Program-made: the position numbers and the translations under genes
In this document: one piece after another, positions 1-8,263 of the stretch
How the letters are laid out: the number at the start of each line of letters is the position of its first letter
Position numbering within the stretch: position 1 is the first letter of the stretch
NCBI GenBank assembly: GCA_020849535.1
Contig: JADLGB010000076.1
Location: 1 to 49,611, forward strand
Source: Candidatus Hydrogenedentota bacterium
GTDB taxonomy: Bacteria > Hydrogenedentota > Hydrogenedentia > Hydrogenedentales > SLHB01
Length of the DNA: 49,611 nucleotides
Direction of reading: 5' to 3'
The notes under the pieces: generated by a model
Databases searched by the model: none
Seen by the model: only the letters and a program-made list of their open reading frames with translations
Told to the model about the DNA's origin: nothing

Positions 1-499
1 AAAAGGACCCCAGCAGGGCCAGCGCCACACCAATGGACGAAAGCAGCAAGTACTTCCACGACGCCTCAATCGCCTCCGAGGTGTGCCGGAAGTAGATGAG
101 AGGCGCGGCCGCCAACGCCATCGCTTCGATGCCCACCCACATCATGCCGATGTGTTGCGCGTAGACGACCATCGACATCGCCGCGAGCAGCGCGAGCATG
201 CAGGCACAGAACACGCGGTTGGACCGCTTCTCGTGCATGCCGAGGTACGCGGGCGCATATAGCGCGCAGCATGCGAACAGGACGCTTACCGTCATGAGCG
301 CGATCTTGCCGGCCGGGTCGAGGGCGAACCAATGCCGCTGTGTGGAGTCGAAGGGGACCTGCACCGCGATGACGCTGACGCCGAGATGCGCGAGCCCCAC
401 GACGGGCAGTATCGCGGGGCGGAGCCGGTTCGACTTCAGGGCGTAGGCAGCGCCCGCGCCCAGCAACGGAATCAGTATGAGTATCGAAGCGGATACCAT
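1..499 (-). CDS. hyfF: Hydrogenase-4 subunit F-like membrane protein (partial, N-terminal 166 residues)
   Basis: This is the first 166 residues of a NuoL/M/N-type proton-conducting transporter subunit; the rest lies beyond the window edge. It begins MVSASILILIPLLGAG and shows hydrophobic helices separated by short charged loops. The stretch MMWVGIEAMALAAAPLIYF resembles the HyfF helix that carries the conserved membrane glutamate. The start is fixed by a TAATG overlap with the hyfE stop codon, so translation is probably coupled. Position after hyfB-hyfC-hyfE matches the E. coli hyf gene order. The catalytic large and small subunits would lie further left, so I cannot say whether the complex is a true hydrogenase or an Ehr-like relative. 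Confidence 0.82.
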   Translation of the reverse strand, partial: MVSASILILIPLLGAGAAYALKSNRLRPAILPVVGLAHLGVSVIAVQVPFDSTQRHWFALDPAGKIALMTVSVLFACCALYAPAYLGMHEKRSNRVFCACMLALLAAMSMVVYAQHIGMMWVGIEAMALAAAPLIYFRHTSEAIEASWKYLLLSSIGVALALLGSF

Positions 500-1131
500 T
501 AGTCTTTCAGGCGCTCCAGATGGACCGTGTCCAGCGAGGAGAAGGTGCGCTGGATGCGGTTGATAATGATGCCCATGATAAAGACGCCCACGAACACGTC
601 GAGCAGCACGCCCATCTCCACGAAGAAGGGCATGGCCTCGATCAGCAGCAGGCCGAACACGAAGATGCCGTTCTCGAGGATGAGGTATCCCACGACCTGC
701 GTTATCGCCTTGTGGCGGGCGATGATCAAGATGAACCCCGTGAGAATTGTCGATAGCGCAGTCGAAACGAAGTAGGCGTCGGGCGTTCCGCCGTCGAGGG
801 GCAAGCGCCCCGCGAACAGCACGGCAAGCGCGGTTCCCAGACCACCGAAGAGCAGTGAGGGCACAAAGCCGAGGAGCGGTTCCACCTCGCGCCGGATGTG
901 CGCATCGCGAATCGCGCGAAACAACAGCGAAGGAATGACCACTCCCTTGATCGCGAAGGTGAGCGTCGCCACGATGACCTGCCGGCTCCCGATGTGCTCG
1001 TGGGCCACAAGCGTCAGCAGGCCGAGGATCGCGCCCTGCAAGCCGGCAGTCCGGATGATCGCACGCATCCGGCTGGATCCCAGCGCGAAGAAGTTCAGGA
1101 ATACGATGAGCGTTAGCAACAGCTTGAACAC
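499..1131 (-). CDS. hyfE: Hydrogenase-4 subunit E-like membrane protein
   Basis: This 210-residue protein is almost entirely hydrophobic, with about six or seven membrane helices, and fits HyfE in length and position (between HyfC and HyfF). I chose the GTG at 1131 because GAGAAGG lies five bases upstream and the protein then begins with a helix (MVFKLLLTLIVFLNFF). Longer readings upstream run inside hyfC. HyfE resembles part of the NuoK/NuoJ-like membrane module of complex I-related enzymes and would sit in the cytoplasmic membrane. The stop codon overlaps the start of the next gene. It is part of the minus-strand operon that starts near 5.2 kb. Confidence 0.8.
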   Translation of the reverse strand: MFKLLLTLIVFLNFFALGSSRMRAIIRTAGLQGAILGLLTLVAHEHIGSRQVIVATLTFAIKGVVIPSLLFRAIRDAHIRREVEPLLGFVPSLLFGGLGTALAVLFAGRLPLDGGTPDAYFVSTALSTILTGFILIIARHKAITQVVGYLILENGIFVFGLLLIEAMPFFVEMGVLLDVFVGVFIMGIIINRIQRTFSSLDTVHLERLKD

Positions 1132-1141
1132 GATGACCTTC

Positions 1142-2050
1142 TCACGGACGTACCAGCATGACCACGGCAAAAGCCGACAGCAGACATGCACACACCAACA
1201 GCTTGGGGACGGTCACCAGCCTCACGCGGGCCATGGTCGACTCAATGACGCCAATCGCCACACTCAGGACCGCCATCCCGGCAGCAAACAGCACCCAATT
1301 GCCTAACGTGTGCCCGGAATCCAACGGCAGGGCGACATCCAATACCAGCGCCGCCATCACGAACAGCTTGATCGCCGCACCGTAAAGCACCATCCCGAAG
1401 CCCGGGCCGCTATGATCGAGCACCATCACCTCGTGAATCATGGTGAGTTCAAGGTGGGTGTTCGGGTCGTCAAAGGGGATGCGGCAGTTCTCGGCCAAGA
1501 GCACGAGAAACCATGCTCCCGCGATCAACACGAGAACAGCCATGTGGCCCGCGTCGAGCCCGGCCAGCATCGGTGTCAGGCTCAAGGACCCGCTTACGCG
1601 CGCCAAAGCGACGAGACCGAGGAACGTGGCGGGCTCCGCAAGACTCGAGAAGGTCACTTCCCGCGCGGCGCCCATGCCCTCGAACGAAGACCCGGTGTCC
1701 AGCGCCGCGGCGGCGGTCAGGAAACGCCCCATCGCCATGAGGTAGGCCAGGAGCAGCACATCGCCGGTGAAAGAGAGCGGTGCCGCGTGGTGCCCGAAAG
1801 GAACCAGAATCCCGGCGCCCAGCGCGGTAACTACGCCCGCGGCGGGTCCCGCCAAAAAGACCCACGTCGTCGTCCTGCTGAGCAAGAGGCCTTTCCGGAA
1901 GAGCTTGAACAAGTCGAAATAGACCTGAAGCAGCGGCGGCCCCATACGCCCCGCGAAGAAGGCCTTGGTTTTGTTGATCACACCCAAGAATAGAGGCGGC
2001 GCCGCGAGCAGCAGCACGGCATGCAACAGGGTATCGAAGAGGTAGGTCAT
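1142..2050 (-). CDS. hyfC: Hydrogenase-4 subunit C-like protein (NuoH family)
   Basis: This 302-residue membrane protein belongs to the NuoH/HycD/HyfC family, which anchors the hydrophilic catalytic arm and couples it to ion pumping. Diagnostic stretches are KAFFAGRMGPPLLQVYFDL near the N-terminus, the acidic cytoplasmic loop NCRIPFDDPNTHLELTMIHE, and the following EVMVLDHSGPGFGMVLYG. About eight membrane helices are visible. Start and stop overlap by the four bases ATGA with hyfB upstream (2047-2050), which indicates translational coupling. Its stop lies 11 bases before the hyfE start. Family assignment is firm. Whether the complex pumps H+ or Na+ cannot be read from this subunit. Confidence 0.88.
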   Translation of the reverse strand: MTYLFDTLLHAVLLLAAPPLFLGVINKTKAFFAGRMGPPLLQVYFDLFKLFRKGLLLSRTTTWVFLAGPAAGVVTALGAGILVPFGHHAAPLSFTGDVLLLAYLMAMGRFLTAAAALDTGSSFEGMGAAREVTFSSLAEPATFLGLVALARVSGSLSLTPMLAGLDAGHMAVLVLIAGAWFLVLLAENCRIPFDDPNTHLELTMIHEVMVLDHSGPGFGMVLYGAAIKLFVMAALVLDVALPLDSGHTLGNWVLFAAGMAVLSVAIGVIESTMARVRLVTVPKLLVCACLLSAFAVVMLVRP

Positions 2051-4032
2051 GTCGACACCACCGCGAGGAGCGCCAGCAAGGTCAGCAGAATGTATAGTGC
2101 GTAGAACTGGACGCGTCCGTGTTGAAACATGCGCAGCGGCATCACACTATGCGCGGCGGCTTTCATGGTGGGATGCACGGCCCGATCCAAAACCACATCG
2201 GGTTGTTCGCTGTGAAATGCTGACGAAGCTGGAAACAAGCCCGTTACGTGCGGCGGTTTCGCGCGCGGAATCAGCAGCCAACGGTACAGTCCCACCAGCA
2301 TCTGCCCGAAAGACGAGGCCGTATATTGCATCCGCGCGGACGGGGCCGCGTAGCCGCAGCCCCAGGTGGGCACGGGCGCGCGCCATGCCGCGCGGCCCTT
2401 GTATGCCAGCAACGCAAACAAGACGAGAGCCACCAGCAGCAGGCTTGGCCCCACCATAGAGAGCAGTTCCAAGGGCGCCAGCGTACCGAGGAGTAACGTT
2501 TCCCCAGCGGTGCGCGACGCCCAGGCCGCGCCAATCGCCTCCAAGCCCGGTGCGGCCAGCACTGGGAGGAGCCCAATCGCAAAGCACAGCGCGGCAAGCG
2601 CTCCCATCGGCCCCAGCATGCGCAGGCCCGCTTCGTGAGGGGGATGCTCGAACTCTTTGCGTGCTTCTCCCAGGAAAACCGCCCCGTGGACTTTCACAAA
2701 ACACGCGACGGCGAGTCCGCCGATCAACCCAAGCGCGGGAATCGCGAGCGCGCCCAAGGACCAGCCGGTGAAGTTCGGCGCGATCACGACGCGGAAGTAG
2801 CCGACGTAAATGAGCAATTCGCTGATGAATCCGTTGAGCGGCGGCAGCCCGCAGATCGCCGCCGCGCCCACCATGAACAGGCCGGACGTCCACGGCATCC
2901 GTTTGGCCAGTCCGCCCAGGTGATCGATCTCGCGCGTGCCCGTGGCGTGCAGCACAGAGCCCGCGCCAAGAAAGAGCAGCGATTTGAACAATCCGTGGTT
3001 CCACACGTGCAGCATCGCGCCCGCGATGCCGAGCGCCACCCATGCGGGCTCGTGGCAGGCTTGCCCGAAGACAGCGAGGCCGAGGCCAAGGAAGATAATG
3101 CCAATGTTCTCGATGCTGTGGTACGCGAGCAGCCGCTTCAGATCGTGCTGGCCTATAGCGAAGACCACTCCGTAAACGCCCGAACATGCGCCCAGTACGG
3201 TCAGCAGCACGCCCCACCACAGGGGCGGCACGGGCAGAAGCCAGCACGCGCGCATCACACCGTATACGCCCAGCTTGATGAGCACGCCGGAGAGCATCGC
3301 GGAGACATGACTCGGCGAATTCGCGTGTGCGGACGGGAGCCACACGTGAAACGGGAAGATCCCCGCTTTGATTCCAAACCCCACGAGGGCAAGCAGAAAC
3401 AAGACATTCGCAGTGGCGGGGCCGGCGGCCATCTCATCGAGTGGCCGCAAGTCGAAACTCCCGCTCGCCACGCGGTACAGCGCGAAGAACGCGAACAACG
3501 CCAACGAGCTGGCGTGGGTCGCCACGAAATACACCCAGCCCGCCTCGCGCACATCCTCCTTGTGGCTTTCCGTGGTGACAAGAAAGAAGCCCGCGAGAGC
3601 CATCACTTCCCAGGCCACGAGGAACAGAATCGCATTCGAGGCCACAACCAGCAGCGTCATGGCGCCGGTCATGAGTCCCCAGGAGAGGCGCAGCTTCCTT
3701 CCGTTGGCGGGATGAGCCGCCTGCGGCCAGTATTCCAACCCATAGACCGTCGCGAGCGCGGAGATGACGTGGATCGAAAGCAGGAAGCCCGCGGACAACG
3801 CATCCGCACGCAGACGGACGATGCCACCGGGCAGATTCCAGAGGTACGTCCGCTCCACCGCTCCTGACGAACCCAGGACCTGCACCGCGGCGGCAATGCC
3901 CGCCACGGAGGCGGCAATGCCCAGTATGGCGGAGACTTGTTGGCCTCGCCGCGACGCCGCACCGGCGAGCGCGGAGGGAATCCCACTCACGGCGCTGAGC
4001 AAGGCCGCTATCAGGATGAGTTCAAGCGCCAT
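2047..4032 (-). CDS. hyfB: Hydrogenase-4 subunit B-like proton-conducting transporter (NuoL/MrpA family)
   Basis: This 661-residue polytopic membrane protein is an antiporter-like subunit of a complex I-related enzyme. Channel motifs are present: the membrane glutamate in LVAWEVMALAGF, the lysine in GFGIKAGIFPFHVWLPSAH followed by SPSHVSAMLSGVLIKLG, HDLKRLLAYHSIENIG, and a second channel lysine in NHGLFKSLLFLGAGSVLH. Length fits HyfB/HycC. It follows the PTS-IIA-like regulator by 36 bases and overlaps hyfC by ATGA. It forms the distal ion channel of the membrane arm. The electron-accepting module is not in the window, so the overall reaction (H2 evolution, H2 oxidation or another electron transfer) is open. 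Confidence 0.9.
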   Translation of the reverse strand: MALELILIAALLSAVSGIPSALAGAASRRGQQVSAILGIAASVAGIAAAVQVLGSSGAVERTYLWNLPGGIVRLRADALSAGFLLSIHVISALATVYGLEYWPQAAHPANGRKLRLSWGLMTGAMTLLVVASNAILFLVAWEVMALAGFFLVTTESHKEDVREAGWVYFVATHASSLALFAFFALYRVASGSFDLRPLDEMAAGPATANVLFLLALVGFGIKAGIFPFHVWLPSAHANSPSHVSAMLSGVLIKLGVYGVMRACWLLPVPPLWWGVLLTVLGACSGVYGVVFAIGQHDLKRLLAYHSIENIGIIFLGLGLAVFGQACHEPAWVALGIAGAMLHVWNHGLFKSLLFLGAGSVLHATGTREIDHLGGLAKRMPWTSGLFMVGAAAICGLPPLNGFISELLIYVGYFRVVIAPNFTGWSLGALAIPALGLIGGLAVACFVKVHGAVFLGEARKEFEHPPHEAGLRMLGPMGALAALCFAIGLLPVLAAPGLEAIGAAWASRTAGETLLLGTLAPLELLSMVGPSLLLVALVLFALLAYKGRAAWRAPVPTWGCGYAAPSARMQYTASSFGQMLVGLYRWLLIPRAKPPHVTGLFPASSAFHSEQPDVVLDRAVHPTMKAAAHSVMPLRMFQHGRVQFYALYILLTLLALLAVVST

Positions 4033-4068
4033 CGCCGAAACTCTCTGAACGGTGTGGACGGACGCTCC

Positions 4069-4752
4069 TCATGCGGGCCGCTCCACGCGGAACTCGCCAA
4101 GCACATTGGCCGCCTGGATGGAGCGAACGCGCTCGATGATCTCTTCCAGCCCCGCCTTGCGCTTCAGCAGCGCCTTGAACGCGTCGTCCCGGAGGACTCC
4201 GCCCAGTTGCGCGAGCAAGCCAAGATGCACTGGCGCCGCCGGCACGATCATCGAGAACAACGTCGTCACCGGCTTGCCGTCCAGGGACTCAAAGTCGACC
4301 GGTTGCTTCAGGTAGCAGAGCATCACGAGCGGTTCATCGACCCGCAATAGGATCGGATTGCGCGCGTGAGGTATCGCCACGCCTTCGCCAAACCCAGTGG
4401 ATCCCTGCTTCTCGCGCGCGAGGAGCATTTCCAGAAGAAAGCCGCGGTCCACGCCGTCCGGCAGTGGCATCCGCTCAACGACGCTCGCCAGCACTTCGCG
4501 CTTCACACCGCCGTCGAGGTCGTGATGCACGCCGCCCCGGCACAGCGCCTCTTCCAGGGAAGGCACACCCGATTCCGAGTCGATCCGCAGGGGAATCCGG
4601 TTCTCATGCGCCCATTCCACCAGCCGCACGCGGTTGAAATGGTAGCGGTCCGAGAACTTCGCGGCGGGCATGCCGCTCTCGTGAATCCATCTGTACACGG
4701 TATCCGCCGACACATTGAACAAATGCGCAACGTCGTTGACCGACATTTCCAT
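4069..4752 (-). CDS. Helix-turn-helix plus PTS EIIA(Ntr/Fru)-like regulator
   Basis: This 227-residue protein has two parts. Residues 1-55 form an excisionase/MerR-like DNA-binding domain (MSVNDVAHLFNVSADTVYRW). Residues 65-215 form a PTS EIIA domain of the fructose/nitrogen type. The phosphorylatable histidine is present in GEGVAIPHARNP, so the domain should be able to accept a phosphate. No EIIB or EIIC is nearby, which argues for a regulatory role rather than sugar uptake. It sits between the arsR-like gene and hyfB on the same strand, 36 bases before hyfB, so it probably senses phosphorelay or nitrogen state for this operon. That function is inference; the domain calls are clear. Confidence 0.85.
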   Translation of the reverse strand: MEMSVNDVAHLFNVSADTVYRWIHESGMPAAKFSDRYHFNRVRLVEWAHENRIPLRIDSESGVPSLEEALCRGGVHHDLDGGVKREVLASVVERMPLPDGVDRGFLLEMLLAREKQGSTGFGEGVAIPHARNPILLRVDEPLVMLCYLKQPVDFESLDGKPVTTLFSMIVPAAPVHLGLLAQLGGVLRDDAFKALLKRKAGLEEIIERVRSIQAANVLGEFRVERPA

Positions 4753-4805
4753 ACAAATATAGTCTCTTCCTGCTCTGTCTTCCCACGAACTACCTGGGGA
4801 TTGTG

Positions 4806-4819
4806 TGCCCGGCCGGGCA
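4806..4819. promoter_or_regulatory. Perfect 14-bp GC palindrome after the arsR-like gene
   Basis: TGCCCGGCCGGGCA is a perfect palindrome 7 bases past the arsR-like stop codon and about 54 bases before the next gene. There is no T-run, so it is not a standard terminator. It could be an operator, an mRNA-stabilising hairpin or a partial attenuator. Confidence 0.3.
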
Positions 4820-4826
4820 AATGCCG

Positions 4827-5177
4827 CTATACCTGCGGAGAATGCTCCTCTTCCACCTCGATTGCCTGGAGCATTTCGCTGGCCTCGGACAATTGCTGAA
4901 GGAAGTACTGCCGCATGATGTTCAGTACGTCCACCAACATCGGGTGCCTGAGGGAATAAAAGACCTGATTACCTTCCTTGCGATTGGACACGACGCCCTT
5001 GGCGCGCATCACCGCAAGATGTTGGGACACATTGGCTTGCTCAAGTCCAAGTTGCTCCAGAATGGCGCCTGCCGACAGCTCGCCATCGCGAAGAATCTCC
5101 GCGATGGCGACCCGGGTTGGATGCGCCAAGGCCTGGAAGATGCCCGCCTTGAACTCTTTGAGCGACTGATTTTTCAC
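4827..5177 (-). CDS. ArsR/SmtB-type winged-helix transcriptional regulator
   Basis: This 116-residue regulator has the ArsR core: FQALAHPTRVAIAEILRDGE, then the recognition region LGLEQANVSQHLAVMRAKGV and the wing EGNQVFYSLRHP. The classical metal site (ELCVCDL in helix 3) is absent, and the segment reads GELSAGAILEQLG, so it is not an obvious metal sensor. A longer start (ATG at 5204) exists, but it lies upstream of the predicted transcription start. I therefore prefer the GTG at 5177, where MKNQSLKEFKAG begins. It is the first gene of the hyf-like operon and probably controls it. The effector is unknown. Confidence 0.82.
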   Translation of the reverse strand: MKNQSLKEFKAGIFQALAHPTRVAIAEILRDGELSAGAILEQLGLEQANVSQHLAVMRAKGVVSNRKEGNQVFYSLRHPMLVDVLNIMRQYFLQQLSEASEMLQAIEVEEEHSPQV

Positions 5178-5183
5178 GAAGAA

Positions 5184-5212
5184 ATTATATTCGAAGATTC
5201 GCATATTTGCAA
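5184..5212 (-). promoter_or_regulatory. Sigma70-type promoter of the arsR-hyf operon
   Basis: On the minus strand TTGCAA (5212-5207) and TATAAT (5189-5184) are separated by exactly 17 bases. The predicted transcription start falls at about 5177, the first base of the GTG start of the arsR-like gene, so the mRNA may be leaderless. Confidence 0.6.
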
Positions 5213-5411
5213 CAAAGACCCGCAGCCCCCATCTCACACCGCTGTATTAGATATGCTCAAGTGTGTGGAATGAAGCACAGCGCGTACTTGCTTGACACGC
5301 CGCCGGCAATACGCTCCCACTGCGTGCTCCCGGACGAAAGAGAAGTTGCGGGCGCACATGCACTCGGCCATAATCAACCCAGCAAGGTTTCTGAGGTAGA
5401 GCAGGTCCGAT

Positions 5412-6113
5412 ATGAGTACGCCGCTTCCAAACGTTGACGAGCCTTTCCGGTGTATCGCCAATGGTGACAGGCCGCGATTGCTCGATTTGTTGCGGAATCA
5501 GCCCGAGTTGATGGCGAAGCGAAGCGAGAACGGAGAGTCCCCTCTGCTATACGCGGCCTATCGCGGGCACCGGGACTTGGTGGAGGTCCTGATCGAGTTT
5601 GGCGCGGAACCCGACATCTTTGAAGCGGCGACTCTGGGCGACGTCACGCGCGTGTCCAGGATTCTGAAGGGGGATGCGTCACAAGCCCGCGCCCTTTCGG
5701 GCGACGGCTGGACGGCGCTGCATTTGGCGGCGCACTTCGACCAGCGCGAGGCCGCACTCCTGCTGCTCGACCGGGGAGCCAATGTAAACGCTTCTTCGAG
5801 CGACACCAGCCTTGCGCCGCGGAACACGCCGCTCCACGCGGCGTGCGCATCGTCTCGGTACGAGATGGCGCTCATGCTCCTGGAGAACGGCGCCAACCCC
5901 GACGCCGCACAAGCCAACGGGATGACCCCGCTCCATATTGCCGCGGCGGGCCCGAATCCCGCCATCGTGCAACTCCTGCTCGAACGAAATGCGGACCCTA
6001 ACCTGACGGATAAGGAAGGGCGCACACCACTCGCGCTGGCCGGGCAATTGGACCGCCCGAACAACGCCGCTCTACTCCGGCCACATACGCGCGCGGACGA
6101 TTCGATGCGGTAA
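5412..6113 (+). CDS. Ankyrin repeat protein
   Basis: This 233-residue protein consists almost wholly of ankyrin repeats. Repeat signatures are visible in order: GESPLLYAAYRGHRDLVEVL (about residue 41), DGWTALHLAAHFDQREAALL (about 98), NTPLHAACASSRYEMALMLL (about 137), GMTPLHIAAAGPNPAIVQLL (about 170) and GRTPLALAGQLDRP (about 203). There is no signal peptide or membrane segment, so it is probably cytoplasmic and used for protein binding. The ATG at 5412 has AGCAGG upstream. It is divergent from the arsR-hyf operon and followed after 75 bases by the CbiX-like gene. No partner can be named from sequence. Confidence 0.85.
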   Translation: MSTPLPNVDEPFRCIANGDRPRLLDLLRNQPELMAKRSENGESPLLYAAYRGHRDLVEVLIEFGAEPDIFEAATLGDVTRVSRILKGDASQARALSGDGWTALHLAAHFDQREAALLLLDRGANVNASSSDTSLAPRNTPLHAACASSRYEMALMLLENGANPDAAQANGMTPLHIAAAGPNPAIVQLLLERNADPNLTDKEGRTPLALAGQLDRPNNAALLRPHTRADDSMR

Positions 6114-6188
6114 GGGCCCAAGCCGCTGTGGTATGATATACGCCGTGGCGCACGTGTGGTGCCCGAACTGGATTCCAGGGACGGTTTC

Positions 6189-6605
6189 ATGATCGAAGAC
6201 GTGGACGGACTGGGGGTCATACTGGTCGACCACGGTTCGAAGTTTCAGGCGGCAAACGACATGCTGGTCGATGTGGCGCGTGAGTTTCAGGCGGCGACGG
6301 GCGTGTCTATCGTCGAAATCGCCCACATGGAACTGGCGGAGCCCACCCTCGAACAGGCGTACGTGCGTTGCGTGAATCGCGGCGCCAGACGCATCGCCGT
6401 TCAACCTTACTTCCTCGCCCCGGGCCGCCACAGCACTGCGGATATCCCGCGGATGACTGCCGAGGTCGCACGGCGTTTTCCGGAGATCCCCTGCCACATC
6501 GCGGAACCATTGGGGGTGGACCGCCGCATCGCGGAGATCATGGCAGCCCGGATCGCGGTGGCCATGGCGCGTCCCCAGTCGCCGGGGAGCGAGTCCACAT
6601 CATGA
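6189..6605 (+). CDS. cbiX: CbiX/SirB-like sirohydrochlorin chelatase
   Basis: This 138-residue protein is the short, single-domain form of the CbiX family, which inserts Co2+ or Fe2+ into sirohydrochlorin. The active-site histidine is in GVILVDHGSK, and a second histidine lies in LAPGRHSTADIP, as in other CbiX-S proteins. I chose the ATG at 6189 because CAGGGACGG precedes it and the fold begins directly afterwards; an upstream GTG at 6156 is possible. Its stop overlaps the start of the flavoprotein gene (ATGA), so the two are translated together. No other tetrapyrrole gene is in the window, so the physiological substrate is inferred only from the family. Confidence 0.85.
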   Translation: MIEDVDGLGVILVDHGSKFQAANDMLVDVAREFQAATGVSIVEIAHMELAEPTLEQAYVRCVNRGARRIAVQPYFLAPGRHSTADIPRMTAEVARRFPEIPCHIAEPLGVDRRIAEIMAARIAVAMARPQSPGSESTS

Positions 6606-8263
6606 AGGGCGCCATTGACGCTTGGCGGAGAGTCCTCCGCGCCGATCAAGTCGACGACTCGGAACCAACCTTGTCCCGCTACAGCCGGAGCAGCCAACCG
6701 CAGGGAACGCGCCCGTGCTGCGTGCTTTATCCCACGTGCACAGACGAGGTGCGGGGAATCGTCCGCATTGCTTCAGAACGCGAGGTGGTCGTCTACCCGA
6801 TTTCACGCGGTAAGAACTGGGGATATGGCGATGCCTGCGCGCCGGTCGAAGGGGCCGCCATTATGGATTTGAGCCGCATGAACCGTATTGTGGAGGTCAA
6901 CACAGAGTTGGCCTATGCGGTGATCGAGCCCGGTGTCTCGCAAGGCCAGTTGTTCGACTATTTGCAGGAACAGAAGACGGGGTTATGGATGGACTGCACC
7001 GGCGCGGGCCTCGATGCCAGCCTCGTCGGCAACACGCTCGACCGCGGTTTCGGCCATACGCGATACGGCGACCATTTCTTGACCTCGTGCGGCATGGAAG
7101 TCGTCCTAGCGGACGGACGCGTGGTGCGCACGGGCTTCGGCCACTATCCCAACGCGAAAGCGGGCAGCGTGTATCCCTACGGTGTCGGCCCTTACCTGGA
7201 CGGACTCTTCTGCCAGTCCAACTACGGGATCGTGACGCAACTGGGTCTTTGGCTCATGCCGAAGCCCGAGGCTTTCTGTTTCTTTTACGTCACCGTGGAT
7301 CGTGACGAGGACATCGCCGCCATGGTGGACGCGCTGCGCCCGCTGCGGATGGCGGGCATCCTTCCCGCGGCGCTGCACATCGGAAACGACCTGCGCATCT
7401 TCAGCAGCCGCGGCACCTACCCGTGGAAAGAGACCGGCGGCGTGACTCCGTTGCCCGAATCGGAACGCGTCCGATTGCGCAAGGCGTTGGGTATCGGCGC
7501 GTGGAACGTGGGGAGCGCATTGACGGGAACGCACGCGCACGTGCGCGCTTCGTGCGCCGCCGTCCGCAAAGCAGTCCGCGGACTGGGCAAACTCACTTTT
7601 GTGAGCGATCGAAAGATGGACCTGATCCGCTGGGCCGTGCCGCGCTTAAACCGGATGGGGTTGGCCAAGCGGCCCGGCGAACTGCTCGAATCGCTCGAGA
7701 CGCTCTTTGCCACGCTGAAAGGAAAACCTACCAACCAGGCCCTTCGCGGCACGCACTGGCGCCTGCGCCGCGCGCCCGCGGAAGATTCCGATGACCCTCT
7801 GGAGGTGGGCGGCGGGCTCATGTGGGTGTCTCCGGTGCTGCCCATGACCGGGCGCGACGCGTTGCGGGTGATGGCGATTGTTGAACCGATCTTTGGCCGG
7901 CACCACTTCGAACCGCTTGCCACGTTCACCATGATCAACGAGCGCGCCATGATCGCCATCCTGAATGTCGCGTTCGACAAGGCCGAAGCCGAGGAATCCG
8001 CCGCAGCGGTGCGCTGCTATCACGACTTGGTGGATGCGCTCATGGCGGAGGGCTACGTCTTGTACCGATCCGGACTCAGCGGCCTCCCGAAGTTGGCGGA
8101 TGAGGGGGATCCCTTTTGGCAGGTTGCCTCCGAGATCAAGCGCACACTCGACCCCAAGGACATCATCTCCCGCGGCCGCTACATTCCACCTCTGCGGCGC
8201 GCAGAGCACGATCTCTTGGGCGATGGCGGCCTGAAGCGCGCCGCTACCCCGCGGACTGACTGA
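6602..8263 (+). CDS. FAD-linked oxidoreductase, VAO/4-cresol dehydrogenase family
   Basis: This 553-residue protein is an FAD-binding PCMH-type oxidase or dehydrogenase. The N-terminal FAD domain has the typical stretch ISRGKNWGYGDACAPVEGA, followed by LAYAVIEPGVSQGQLFDYL and SLVGNTLDRGFGHTRYGDH. This pattern is closest to vanillyl-alcohol oxidase and 4-cresol dehydrogenase large subunits. The C-terminal cap domain ends with PKDIISRGRYIPP, a usual family ending. The start ATG overlaps the cbiX stop by four bases. No cytochrome partner gene follows. The substrate is unknown; a phenolic alcohol is the family precedent, but coupling to a chelatase makes other substrates possible. Its end overlaps the convergent neighbour by 20 bases. 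Confidence 0.82.
   Translation: MKGAIDAWRRVLRADQVDDSEPTLSRYSRSSQPQGTRPCCVLYPTCTDEVRGIVRIASEREVVVYPISRGKNWGYGDACAPVEGAAIMDLSRMNRIVEVNTELAYAVIEPGVSQGQLFDYLQEQKTGLWMDCTGAGLDASLVGNTLDRGFGHTRYGDHFLTSCGMEVVLADGRVVRTGFGHYPNAKAGSVYPYGVGPYLDGLFCQSNYGIVTQLGLWLMPKPEAFCFFYVTVDRDEDIAAMVDALRPLRMAGILPAALHIGNDLRIFSSRGTYPWKETGGVTPLPESERVRLRKALGIGAWNVGSALTGTHAHVRASCAAVRKAVRGLGKLTFVSDRKMDLIRWAVPRLNRMGLAKRPGELLESLETLFATLKGKPTNQALRGTHWRLRRAPAEDSDDPLEVGGGLMWVSPVLPMTGRDALRVMAIVEPIFGRHHFEPLATFTMINERAMIAILNVAFDKAEAEESAAAVRCYHDLVDALMAEGYVLYRSGLSGLPKLADEGDPFWQVASEIKRTLDPKDIISRGRYIPPLRRAEHDLLGDGGLKRAATPRTD

Noticed and set aside
2635..3867. 410-codon open frame on the plus strand opposite hyfB
   Set aside because: It is composed of Arg, His, Glu and Gln-rich sequence with no recognisable fold, lies fully inside hyfB, and is explained by high GC content at codon positions.
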